From positions 82,433-146,432 of the forward strand of contig JAYMGJ010000247.1 in NCBI GenBank assembly GCA_037178675.1: a stretch of 64,000 nucleotides of DNA, in the 5' to 3' direction. Made by a program: the position numbers and the translations under genes. The notes below the pieces were generated by a model. The model was given only the letters and a program-made list of their open reading frames with translations, did not search any database and had not been told where the DNA came from. Source of the DNA: Scleroderma bovista. Lineage: Eukaryota; Basidiomycota; Agaricomycetes; Boletales; Sclerodermataceae. This document shows, piece by piece, positions 1 to 11,627 of this stretch; positions within the stretch are counted from its first letter, which is position 1, and the number at the start of each line of letters is the position of its first letter.

Positions 1-1841
1 ATGCGAATTCCCCACACCGCATTTCTCACTCACAGCATGGCCACCTCGAGGCAAGGGCGCATAAACAAGCCATCTCCGGTCCTTCCTCACCGCCCAACTG
101 GCAAGCTCACACGTTGACCCGACACAGCAACGACGAGGCTGCCATCCAGTTGCCCCACTGCGGAAGGAACATATGTTTTGACCATAAACAGAGCATGTGC
201 AACAATTAGCTGGGCACGCAACGTGCCATCCTCCACAGCCAAACCCAATCATGTAACTTTGAAGACCCGACACACCCAAAGAAACCTTGCGACCAAGCGG
301 AGCTGCCCTCATCTTAGATGATTAACCACTACCCTTTCTAGGATTTTGACGTCAAAGTCCATACCGTCAGGTGTTACGTCGTCTCCGCCGATGGTCCCAC
401 CAAACATTCGATTCTCATCTTCTTTGTGGAACACACCTACAAAACCAACGAATGTCCGTGGCAAGGGCGTCAGCCGTTTATTGCAAGTAACGATCAATAG
501 GGTCAGGTCACAGGAAAAGTCCGCGACCCTTCCATGATACTCTTGGTCACTCCTTGGGTTCACGTGTACTTTATTGAGATGAAGTCATACCGAAACCAAT
601 AGAATAAACAACACTGCACTTAATGGGCAGTGAAAGTATGCTTGGCAAAGCACATCGCGTAAAAGAGGTGCACGAACGCGTCTCTACCCTCAGACTGGAC
701 GAGAATATCCCTTCGTCCCCATACATGAAGGATATATGTGCGGAAAAGACACTGATAATCCGCACCTCGTGTTTAATCACCGTACGCCGAGGACCGGGCT
801 TTTAGGAGTGATTGTATTCAAAGGTGAGTTAGTAGGACGTAATCCCACATCCAAATGGGACAACGTGTGGGGTAGCTAATGTTAGCATACAATCGAAAGC
901 AATGCTGTGCAAAAGCGGGGTGGCACTCGATCGATGCTATGCTTCGTATAACAGCTTGATATCATTGGATTGGGAAGCTGGAGAAGTCCCCCAAGTGTCA
1001 AGAATGTCGGCAGCAGAACGACCATGACAACATATCCCCAGCCCCGATAAATCATGACCCCAAATCGAATGCGAGGCACCAACACTCAATGGGGAGCCAC
1101 TGAAGCCAACCGACGATCTCTATAAAAAAATTGACGGTAAAGCGGCTAGATGGCCGCAATACGTAGTAGGACCCACCTTCTGGTTTCACCGACTAGGATT
1201 GGCCAACGTACTCATGCTTCAAGTTGGTTGCAGGTCTCTGAAGAGGGAACGAGCTCCGACCCAGAATCTCATAACAACCTCATTGCGAAGTGCCAAATCG
1301 GTTTTCAACGTCATTATCGATGCAAGCATTTCCATTTCTACGGACCTCAGTCAGCAGGACATCCCCGTTCCAAGAACCCGAACCCCAGATCTGGTGGTTA
1401 TTGGTCTCGATTCTGGGGGAGCATCACCGAAACTTGCAATTCAACACGTTTGCAAAACGTGTCCAGGGGACGTCAAAACGCAAGAAGACCGAAGAGTAAT
1501 TATTGAAGCCAACTGCAAAATAACCGCATAAGATAATTTTTTTCTAGTTAAGAATTGTTACATAACCGTGGAACAGACGGGATGAGGGAAAGGAGACCGA
1601 ATTAGACATAGGAGTGCCCTTACAGATGGCGATGGAACGTCTGATGGAACTTGGAGACTTGTGATAGCACGAAGTGTGGCGTACGAGTCACATCAACTCT
1701 GCTGGAGCGTGTACATTTCAGCTATTGCTTCGGATAACGATGCATCTCATTATACTGCAAATACATGACCGAGTTCTGAACGGTAAAGGACACTCAGCGT
1801 GATGGTCGGGTTTCGCCTTCAAACTACAGGCACAACAGCAC
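1..1841. other. No recognisable gene; unassigned left edge
   Basis: I recognise no conserved protein here on either strand. Overlapping plus-strand reading frames at 1150-1531 (about 110-118 codons) and a minus-strand frame at 309-563 are open but show no motif I can place, and most of the stretch is broken in all frames. It may contain a gene fragment cut by the window edge or decayed intergenic DNA. Confidence 0.4.
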
Positions 1842-2293
1842 CTAGTACAATTCCAGACTCATTCCATCGTTGATTTCATAATCACGGAGAGTGATGTGGT
1901 CTTTATAAATGGTGTACCTGCAAAATATACCAAGGCGGTCAATATCTACCCATGAATCGGGCAAACATAAATAAGGGAAAGGAGAGGCACCAACGCTCCA
2001 AGTCGGTTCCCCGGACGAAGATACAAAAGGTACAAAAGATAAACTGCGTACCATTTCTTCAGTTGGATCTTTTTTTCGTCGGTCCCAATTTGTGCGGCAA
2101 TAAGTTTCTTCAGAACGCCAACTGTATCATCTGGACTGCACTTGACGCGGACTTCATGACCATCAGAATGAAGATCCCAGGACGTGGTAATTCCGTACCT
2201 TTGCGACCAAGTCGATCGTTTGCAATAACCTAACAGTATATGAGCAGCTCTTTCTCGACGTCGAATGCAACTGCTGACCTCGATCAATGCCAT
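1842..2293 (-). CDS. HUB1: Hub1/UBL5 ubiquitin-like splicing modifier
   Basis: Hub1 is a ubiquitin-like protein that binds spliceosomal proteins (Snu66/Prp38 HIND motifs) non-covalently and tunes splice-site choice. The protein comes from four exons: 2293-2279 (15 nt), 2229-2199 (31 nt), 2151-2052 and 1917-1842. Splicing gives exactly 222 nt, so 73 residues, the usual family length. Hallmarks are IEV at the N-terminus, NDRLG, VRVKC, a KKLIAAQ helix, QLKKW and [14 protein letters not shown]. All three introns are GT-AG and about 48-134 nt long. The start gives two extra residues (MAL before IEV), and the end is LELY followed by a stop, without the usual second tyrosine plus one residue. It is head to head with RSC9, 120 bp away. 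The family assignment is firm; the exact first and last residues are less so. Confidence 0.9.
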
Positions 2294-2413
2294 GACTGAA
2301 GTTGCTAGATAAGATCACTGTGGCTTACGCAGGCGTGACATTGTTTTTGTCACACGTGACAGACGTGTGACCTCTCTGGTGTTCGTCCATGGCAGTGAGG
2401 CTGAGACGGATTA
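2294..2413. promoter_or_regulatory. Divergent HUB1/RSC9 promoter with inverted repeat
   Basis: Only 120 bp separate the two start codons. At 2349-2371 there is a perfect 9-bp inverted repeat, GTCACACGT and ACGTGTGAC, with a 5-bp spacer. It contains a CACGTG E-box at 2353-2358. A further GTGAC lies just upstream. This is a plausible site for a dimeric transcription factor (bHLH or bZIP type) acting on both genes. The factor is inferred, not seen. Confidence 0.5.
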
Positions 2414-4440
2414 ATGGCATTACAGACACCAATCAGAGCCGCGACAGCGACGCCAGGCTTTTATCGTGCGTATACGCAGCCGCAAATTCAACGTGTAGCA
2501 CCAAACATTACCGACGATTATGAACGTATGTTACTCCCTCATTTTGACGGAGTGTTTAATGGATACGTCTAGGATGGTACACCGACGCAACGCCCAGCAA
2601 TCGGATGGTGCTCTCCCTCCGGTGTGGCATTCAAACCGAGATAGGATGGGCGCTTGATCGCCTGCACAGACTTTGCACGAATGACCAGTTCATTCTCAAG
2701 ACCATCCCAGGTCTGACGGAAGCACTTTTTGAATGGCCAGAGTGGTATGTCAAAGAGGGCCATCGAGAATCAGAACAATATCCCTTCTTCACTATGTCAG
2801 TGGAAGGGGAGAGGAAACGACGACATGCAGCGGAGTCTTTGTTTATCCTACGCAACTCGGCCATGAACGAGCCGAATGCCCAGGAACTCATGAACCACTC
2901 TAGGACGCTACCGCTTCTGTTCGGGGCGGTGACCAACCTCGATCCAAACGCTGAAGCCAATGGCGAGTTTCTCCTGAACACTATAGAGCTCTTGCAGGCG
3001 ATCTCCCAGCGTGTGGTACTCCCACAGTCATCGCTGGATGGCAAAAATCCGCTCGCTGCTCTACTACATATAGTAGACCAATCGTCAAATCGGTCTCTAA
3101 TCGTTGCAACTCTCACCCTCCTTGGCCAGCTCTTTTCTAACAGTGCAAATTTGTCCCGATTAGAGGCAGATTCACCAGCATTATCTGCCTCGTTGCGGTA
3201 TCTACCGCTTTTCGCCGACAAGGCCCTGGTAGAGGCTTCTTTGAACTATTTGTACGCGCACTTTTCACATCCACCAATGGTGAAAGCATTTTTCCATCAT
3301 CGCCTTATGTCAGGCACGCTCCGCATCCTTGTGAGTCTCCTTCTATCGGAGCAAGCTGAAGAGACAGTGTCACTGGATATCCCAGTGTCTGTGCGCACCA
3401 TTCCAGCAGTTACAATGGTCACACCGGACCATGATTTGACGAAAGAAGAACTTGACCACCTTCTTCCATTAGGAGAACCCCAACGCTGCTATGATTGGTA
3501 CGCCATCCCTTCATTAGTTAGCGCGATGAATCTATTAACTTCGGAAGTCAGGATGCGGACGATGTTTGTCGCAAAACCAGAAGGAGAAATGACGCAGGTT
3601 GACTTCTGGAACCTTTATAAGGATGCGTTCACTCCGTATGTCGAGCGCTATCCTGTTCTCGTTGCTTCCGACGTCATCAAAAACGTAAATGTGGTGTTTC
3701 CCCAAGCACAGGCGATGGTTCTTCCAGGTCCTCCACAACGGTTCGTCGTACGTGGGGTTGACAGACGGAAAGAGGCGCAGGATAGCCCTAGGTTCAAATG
3801 TCAATGGGACAGATCTCAATGTTCTGCACCAGCTTTTGGGTCTGCAGGAGAACTGTATGACCATCTCCTTCAACACATAAATGCCATCGAGGTTCCCGAA
3901 TCACGCTGTCTGTGGTCATCCTGTCCAATTCCACCGATTCCCAAGGTCCGTCTCGGGTCACATGTCTTGACGCACATGCCCAGTTCACAACCGCCTGCAA
4001 AACACGCTTCACAAGATGACATGGTCACCCTTTCAGCGAGTGATGAGACATACCCAATGGCGGATCCCACTCAGCGTCCGCCACCGCCACCGCGCAACGC
4101 AGTAGTTACTTATCGTCGACCTACCGTCGACCCGCCTTCCACTTCACTCACTGCGCTACTCCTGATTCGAATATTCTTCCGAACCTCCTTTGTCGCCACA
4201 GACTTAGCTCCACGCGCGGATGGTGAGCGCTTTGGTTTCCCAGGGGTCGTTATAGAGGACGAAGGAGAGGATGCCACGAACGAAGACTACACGTACGAGG
4301 CTGAAGGTGAACGAAAGGGCAGACGTGCATTTGTGGGCGTGAGGGGAATGATGGAGGATGTGAGGATAAAAGATGAAAGTCTCATGAGCTGGATAGTAGA
4401 GATGGTCGATGCGGCCTACGATGGATTGCCTCAGTCGTGA
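2414..4440 (+). CDS. RSC9: RSC/PBAF-type chromatin remodelling subunit Rsc9
   Basis: This is a subunit of the RSC (SWI/SNF class) nucleosome remodelling complex, related to animal ARID2, and acts in the nucleus. Two exons, 2414-2525 and 2573-4440, give 659 residues. The 47-nt intron splits an arginine codon, and the sequence across it (YER-WYTDATPSNRMVLSLRCGI) matches the Rsc9 N-terminal signature. An armadillo-like helical region follows. An RFX-type winged helix lies near residues 340-395, with the characteristic FWNLYKDAF. A Cys-His finger-like segment (CQWDRSQC, then HLLQH) lies near 450-476. The C-terminus is acidic. The start is the first ATG in frame with conserved residues, and the stop is TGA at 4438. 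It shares a short promoter with HUB1. I see no damage. Confidence 0.85.
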
Positions 4441-4577
4441 CAAAGGTGACTACTCTACCAGCTTGGGAGCTGCGCAGGGTCACCTTCCAGGGCTAGGCGC
4501 TGAGCGCAGTACTAGATAGGGTGTACCTTGGAACACCAAGAGCGCTACTATCATAAATAGTGTATCCAACAGTCATC

Positions 4578-7177
4578 ATGCGTACCTCCCGCAGTTCTTG
4601 GAGGCTTAATTCAAGATACGTGACGACCGTAAACAAGCTCTTCCAGGCGAGCAGACACGCTGTTCGAATGCCATTCGCGCGCTAACGTGGCAACGCATTC
4701 GTTGTGCAGGGCTTGACACCAGCTCAGATTGCACCTAATAGTTCTGCCCAACAATTCTGGAATGCTTTCTTCTCCCATGACATCGACCGGGACTTTCTTG
4801 CCAAGTTCCTGACTTCGATACCGAAAGATGCATGTCTCAATTATCACAAGGTTCGACTTCGACCCTCGACGTTGTCATGCGTGCTGACAGGCGGGGGGGA
4901 TTGCTACTGCTAGTCAGCCATAAATAATCTATTCACCGCGTGTGTGAGGATTGCACAACAGAGGGACGAGGACGAGGCGGTCCGTGGGCACGCCATTGAA
5001 ACCCTGTCGGTTCTATTACGCAACGTGCTTATGAAGGGCTTCGCTGGATGGGAAGTGATGGAAATATTCGCTGGAGGTGTAAACCAGAGCGATGCAGTTT
5101 TCATGGTGAGCATAGGGACTCATACGACGTGAAGGAAGTTGATATCCTGCAGGCATTTGTGGACATGGTTGCGCAATACCTTGAAGATGATGGTGCACGA
5201 GGTTAGTTGTCTTTAATATTTCTGTGCGATTTGGGGCCCAAACATCAGATACTGCAGCCAGCGTACGCCATCAAGTCCTTCAGCTTGTTGTCACGTACAC
5301 TTGCGGTATTGCCCAGCTTAGCCCTGGTGCGTATCTCCTCCGACGCGATCTCTTTACCTCCATCGTCAAGGTAAGCAAGTTGTCAATTCCCCAGGCCAGA
5401 GCCTTAACGCACCAGGAAGCTCGTAAAATCCCCTGACACCGAGCGTTTCACCTTCGAGGCAGTAATCTTCCTCTCCCTCCTCGCGAATTTTCACAAATCG
5501 GACGCCGCCAAGCTCAACCCGTACCTACAACGCATTCAAACTACTACAGATACGGAATTTATGCACAAACTGTGCTGGGCAGCGAATTTTGCATGTGACA
5601 CTGCTGTTCGGTGAATGCCCCTATTCCTGAGTTTGTAATGTCTCTTTGTTAAACGGATACGTAGGGCATTTCAAGAAATAATGGATGACTCGATACCAAC
5701 GTTTTCGAAAAGTGTTGGTGCATTGATTGCTTCGTTACGTCCGGATCGCGCCCTTTCCCCTCTACCACTCGATCTGCCTAGGGAATTATTCAAGGACCAG
5801 TGTGTTTTTTTCTCGACAATTTTAGGCTTACGCCTCATCCATCCTACAGACCGATAGAAGCGAGTGTGGCACTCCTCCCATTATTCGATTTCCTTCACTT
5901 GAATTCCGCCTTCACGCGAGTCTTTTTGGATGCAATTTCAAATACCAATGAGAAGGCACATAGTAATCGAATATCCCCTCTTCCTTATACTATTTTGTCG
6001 CTCTCATCCTATATACTAACTCATGCCTCGTCCTCAGCCTCTCGTCGGGCAATGTCATATGCTAACCTAACGATGAATCTACTTTTAATTATGTCCGAAA
6101 ATGCGAGAGCAATGGAAACATTTTGTCAGCCTTCAATACAAGCGATTAGGCTATGTCGACAGGTAAGCCACTCTACTGACCTGCATTTGCACGCAATCTA
6201 ATTCGATACGATACAGCGGCAACCACTATTATCTACTCCCTCTCCATCACGTCCACCCCTTTGTGCGCTCCTGGACTGTTGCACACTTTGGCTTCGGCAT
6301 AACCTCCACAAACGCCTGGAGGTCCCTACTTATATGTAAGCTTTCCGAGTCGAAGCCATCTATCTCTGTCTAAAACCGACCCAGCACCTGTATTTTGACT
6401 TGTTATCGAGCGATATGGTATCTTCAGAAGGTCCGGAAATGTTTGGGTAAGTTATTTGTCTTCTATCTTATACCTCTCCTTAGATGTGATATAGACTACA
6501 GGTGGCCAGAGCTTTGGTCAGCTCTACTTGGTTTGTTAGCCTTTCTATGCAATAGAGCAAACAACGTTGCGGTGGCCAGCGGCATGCAGAGACTCGTTCA
6601 AGAGGTCTGCTGAGAGTCTTTGATGCTCGGGGGTAGGAAGCTAATTAATTAATTTCAGACAGTCCTTTTGTTGGACCTGGTGCTCTGCAAGATGGAGGTT
6701 ATTGTGCCTGCCCTAGAAGATATACACACGTTGGTGGTAAGTGACACAGTGTATAATAATTCATCCAGTGTCGTGAGGCACGTTCAGTACGAACTTGTGC
6801 GATCGTCGAACGTTCTCCAAGGGCACACGTTGCTTCTGCAATCCTTCGGTCAAGACGGACCCAAAGCGTCGCTTCGTTCAGATACCGCATCCAAAGCTTT
6901 ACGACACCTGTTGTCAGTTGTATCGCATTACGAAGGTCAACTGTCCGCAACATCAACAGGCACTGCCAAGGATGCCCTTCGGACTGTGGCCAGACTCATT
7001 GAGAAGGACGGTTTGTATGGTGCAAATGATGTCCGAGAAGCCGAAGAGCGCCTGTGAGTTGCTTTGCTGTCGTTTTCACAAGAAATGCTGACCCTGGTCA
7101 CTGTTAGCAATCGGCCAGAAGATACGGCCGGGTTTCTCCGCTTTGCATACGAGGATGCGTTATCGCTCATGCCATAA
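4578..7177 (+). CDS. ARMH3 (C10orf76) homologue, armadillo-like DUF1741 protein
   Basis: In animals ARMH3 is a Golgi-associated helical-repeat protein that binds the Arf exchange factor GBF1 and supports PI4KB; fungal homologues are little studied. The gene has many exons. Exon 1 (4578-4646) ends in a GC donor, with a gctaac branch-like motif and acceptor at 4709, and it joins exon 2 (4710-4850) and exon 3 from 4914. Diagnostic stretches are AQQFWNAFF near the N-terminus, INNLFTACVRIAQQ, VIFLSLLANFHKSDAAKLNP in the middle, and YRWPELWSALLGLLAFLC in the DUF1741 part. The last exon encodes NRPEDTAGFLRFAYEDAL and ends with TAA at 7175-7177. Several internal exon borders (5106-6660) were not fixed to the base. 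A neighbouring-gene link is not evident. Confidence 0.8.
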
Positions 7178-7773
7178 TACCGCGGGAATGCCGCGTACCC
7201 ACAGATTAACGTCGTGTGATCAGCAGCCGGGACATTACGGGTGGCATTTGGGTCATCGCATGTTTTATAGACCAAGGGCGTAGTAGAAACACTGGCACTA
7301 TGGCCCCAGTCCCTTCAATGTGGTGCACTCTGGCTCTAAGCTGCTAGTAGAGTAATAGCCGCAGGTGCCTTGTTTGCACAGCCTGAAAGGCTAAAATCCA
7401 TTGTGAATGACTCCGGGTTTCAGTATACCAAATGAGGAAGGTGAAAAAAGTTTTTCACTGGATTGGTCCAAGTTGTATGCGTCCCCGAGCAGCGAGACGG
7501 AGGCGTTCAGTAGAAACCGCCACCAGGGCAAAACCAACGAACCAATAAAGCATTCTACAGTGGATTTTACGCTGCAGGGATGTTTCCGGCCATGTCTATG
7601 CAACTTGTGTTTTATCTTCGCATTCCCAGCATGATAAGATACGCTTTAAAAGTGTAATTATCGGCTCGGTGAAACCTGGCTCGGTGAATAGCTTCACCTT
7701 TTTTTGCTGGACTTCCCCCTCTTCCACCCGCATCGTATCAGTTGATTTCGGCCTTGAGCCTTCCACAAGAGCC
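7178..7773. other. Intergenic, GCV2 promoter region
   Basis: No conserved coding signal is visible on either strand. The last 150 bp, which are rich in pyrimidines before the GCV2 start, are the likely promoter and 5' leader of that gene. A long open frame runs into GCV2 from 7669 but begins without an ATG and shows no conserved residues before 7774. Confidence 0.5.
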
Positions 7774-10700
7774 ATGGCTGCCCTGCGTCTTGCGTCCGCT
7801 CGTCTCAGACAGACTGTTCTCTGGTCTATCCTGCCGCGAACCACTCTTTACAGGAGCTGGTCATCCACGACGAAAGGATCCCGCTCGCTCTTTGATCCAC
7901 TTGATACCTTTACAGAAAGACACGTAGGTCCGGATGACAGCGAAACTGCCTTCATGTTGTCGCAGTTGGGCTACGATTCCATGGAGGACTTTCTCAGCGC
8001 AACCGTCCCTCCGAAGGTTCGCATCGCTGACACTAACATCAGCGACAAAGTCATTCCCGCTTTGAGCGAGTCGGAACTTCAGGCTCGTGCCAAGGAAATC
8101 GGCAACAAGAACTCCCAGTTTAAGAGCTACATTGGAATGGGATACCATAACGCTGTAGTTCCCCCAGTCATTCTTCGGAACGTAGGTCATTTCGGGCATC
8201 CCGATGTGGCCGAATGTCACTGAATTGCTCATCTTAGGTCGTTGAAAACCCTGCCTGGTATACTCCGTACACTCCCTACCAACCCGAGATAGCCCAAGGT
8301 AGGTCACACGATCACAATGCCTGTTCCCCATACTAATTTCTTAAGGTCGTTTGGAGTCTTTGGTGAACTACCAGACTATGGTCATGTCATTGACTGCTAT
8401 GGACATCGCCAACGCATCCCTCCTTGATGAGGCGACAGCTGCTGCGGAAGGAATGATCATGGCATATGCCAATTCTAATCTCAAGAAGAAGACATTTTTC
8501 GCAGACAAAGGAGTCCTTCCCCAGACGTTCGCTGTCCTTGAAACGCGTGCAAAAGGGTTTGGAATCCGGTTGGTGGTCGGTGACGCGGTTACTGCACTTA
8601 ACGACGATACCATGCGCGCCGACCTTTGTGGGATCCTCCTCCAATACCCCGATGTTAACGGCCGGGTAACTGATTACAGGGCACTTACCAAAGAAGTACA
8701 TGCGTCCGGCGCATTGGTCGTCTGTGCTACTGATCTACTTGCCTTGACGTTGTTAACGCCTCCCGGAGAATGGGGTGCCGACATTGTCTTTGGAAATTCT
8801 GCGCGATTTGGCGTCCCATCGGGTTATGGTGGCCCCCATGCCGCGTTCTTCGCTGTAACAGATACTTTGAAGAGGAAAATGCCGGGAAGATTGATCGGCC
8901 GTAGCAGAGATGCTCTGGGGAATCCCGCCTACAGGCTGGCACTGCAGAGTAAGTGGCCACAGTGGGCAACGTCCTTCATCAATTTTAATGATATATCCAG
9001 CGCGAGAGCAACACATTCGTCGCGAAAAGGCGACCAGCAACATCTGCACGAGTCAAGCACTCCTTGCAAATATGGCTGCCATGTACGCCGTCTACCATGG
9101 TCCCGACGGCCTAACTAGTATCGCGAAGAAAGTTCATTTCTTCACGCAGCTTCTTAAGGTTGCTGTCGAACGCCTTGGATACAGGGTTGTCAATGATACT
9201 TTCTTTGATACCTTGACGGTGAATGTTTCTTCTGCATGCGACAATGCAGAAGTGGTCCATGCGGCAGCTGCGCTCAAGTCCATTAACCTTCGTAGGATAG
9301 ACAACTCTCACGTTGGCGTTACCCTGGACGAGTCGGTGTCATACGACAATTTGGATTCCCTAGTGGATATATTTGCTATCGCATCTTCTCGGACAAGGGA
9401 CCACCTTACTGGCGTACCTCAACCAACCAGTCCCGGATACCCCGAATATCTTGCTCGCACATCCGAGTTTCTTCCTCATCCCGTTTTCAACAAGCATCAC
9501 TCCGAGACAGAGATGCTCAGATATATCTTCCATCTCTCATCCAAGGACTTATCCCTTGTCCATGCCATGATTCCCCTTGGCAGCTGTACGATGAAGCTTA
9601 ACAGCACTTCAAGCATGATTCCTCTCACATGGCCTCAGTTCAGCAATGTACACCCGTTCGCCCCATCCGATCAAGTCAGGGGCTACAAACAAATCATCGA
9701 GGTATGCGAGTGTCTATCGTCATGCTTCGAGGCCATACTTACACGTATCCCAGGAACTGGAGGCTGATCTTTGCAAAATTACAGGATTCCACGCATGTTC
9801 CGTCCAACCTAATTCTGGTGCAGCAGGTGAATATACTGGATTAACAGTAATTCGGGCATACCATGAATCTCGTGGAGAATACCATCGAGATATCTGTTTG
9901 ATTCCTGTCAGTGCTCATGGCACCAATCCTGCCGTACGTGTTCTGCAGACTCTCTGTGTCATCACTCCATTGATACTCCCCTGATAATAGTCCGCTGTAT
10001 TGGCTGGCTTGAAAGTTATCCCGGTCAAGACTCATGTAGACGGTAACCTTGATCTTGCAGACTTAAAAGCGAAGGCCGAGAAATACAAGGATAACTTGGC
10101 TGCATTTATGGTAGGTATTCATGCATCGTCCCAGGGCAGTCCTAATTCGTGTAGATCACGTATCCCTCAACATTTGGTGTCTTCGAAGATGGCGTTGTGG
10201 AAGCTTGTAAGATTATTCATGATCATGGCGGCCAAGTCTATCTAGATGGTGCGAACCTCAACGCCCAAGTTGGTTTGACGAACCCTGCAGTATGTGGTGG
10301 TGACGTCTGTCATCTGAACCTTCACAAGACGTTTGCGATGTTGGTACCCCGTCCACCTCGCTCTTACTTAATCTAATAATTTCTAGTCCTCACGGAGGCG
10401 GTGGCCCGGGTGCAGGGTACGGTGTCACGTCCCAACACCTTGCATGATTCTAATCTTTACATTTATGGCAGGCCCATTTGCGTCGCTAAGCATCTTGCAC
10501 CTTTCCTTCCTAAACACCCTCTCGTTGAGACTGGGGGTTCCAAAGCCATCAACGCTGTCTCTGCGGGTCCATTTGGTAGCGCGTCAATTCTTCTGATCTC
10601 GTGGGCGTACATTAAGATGCTGGGTGGCGCTGGTCTTTCGCAATCGACTAACCTTGCCTTGCTTAATGCAAACTACATGGCACAGCGGCTTGCAGACCAT

Positions 10701-11447
10701 TACACAGTACGCTTCAAGAATGCGAACGGTCGTGTTGCACACGAACTGTTGATTGACCTCGCCGAGTTTGACAAGACTGCCGGACTCAAGGTCATGGATT
10801 TCGCGAAGCGTCTTCAGGTATGAAAAATAGGGTGAAACACGTTTCGTTAATCTGATCTATTATTTCACAGGATTATGGTTTCCACCCACCTACATGCTCG
10901 TGGCCCATCTCGACGTGCATGCTTATCGAACCCACCGAGTCAGAAACACTGGAAGAAGTTGACAGGTGCCTGAAACAGCACTTTATTACGTTTACTCTCT
11001 CTAACACCACGCAGATTCTGCGATGCTATGATCCAGATCCGTGAGGAGGTTGAGGACATCATCTCCGGAAAACAACCGCGGGACAACAATCTTCTGAAGA
11101 ATGCACCTCACCCACTTTCGGCCATAGTCGTTTCAGACAGGGAATGGAACCGGCAAGTCCTACCTCTTCCCATCTGTCTTAAAGTTAACATACCCTAGTC
11201 CATACACAAGAGAGCAAGCCGTTTACCCTGCGCAGTGGCTGCGGGAGAAGAAGTTCTGGCCGACGGTGTCTCGCATAGATGATAGTAAGTCGAGCATGTT
11301 GTATACGCTATACCTTTTGGCTCACGGTTGCAAGCTTATGGTGACCTTAATCTTGTCGTGAGTCCGACCGTTTCTTACTCCCCTTATCCCGCTTATTTTT
11401 CCCTGCAGTGCGATTGCCCTTCGGTGGAGGAATTGGCCTCATCTTAA
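7774..11447 (+). CDS. GCV2: Glycine decarboxylase P-protein (glycine cleavage system), mitochondrial
   Basis: The P-protein uses pyridoxal phosphate to decarboxylate glycine and passes the aminomethyl group to the lipoyl H-protein; it works in the mitochondrial matrix. Fourteen exons, which I could place to the base, sum to 3015 nt, so 1004 residues, the normal eukaryotic length. Residues 1-30 form an Arg/Ser-rich targeting peptide ([13 protein letters not shown]). FTERHVGP marks the mature start. The C-terminal half has [24 protein letters not shown], the PLP-lysine region [10 protein letters not shown] and the glycine-rich [10 protein letters not shown]. Exon 11 ends in a GC donor (CG then gcaagt at 11153) with acceptor at 11198, giving WNRPYTREQA. 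Two tiny exons are present (30 and 23 nt). A glycine dehydrogenase gene is a known resident of A mating-type flanks in several mushrooms. Confidence 0.95.
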
Positions 11448-11627
11448 GTTTTCTTTAATGCTTTTTGCAACTGTGATAGATTTTTGGGTGACTATAGTGG
11501 TTTCTATTCCTGTAGAATTCTTACACGCGTCCTGTTCAACCACCACGCACTGTATGTTTATACCATTGACACTCGTCTCCTGTGAGACAACATCATCGAG
11601 GTTATCGTGATCCTATTCACTAGTTTA

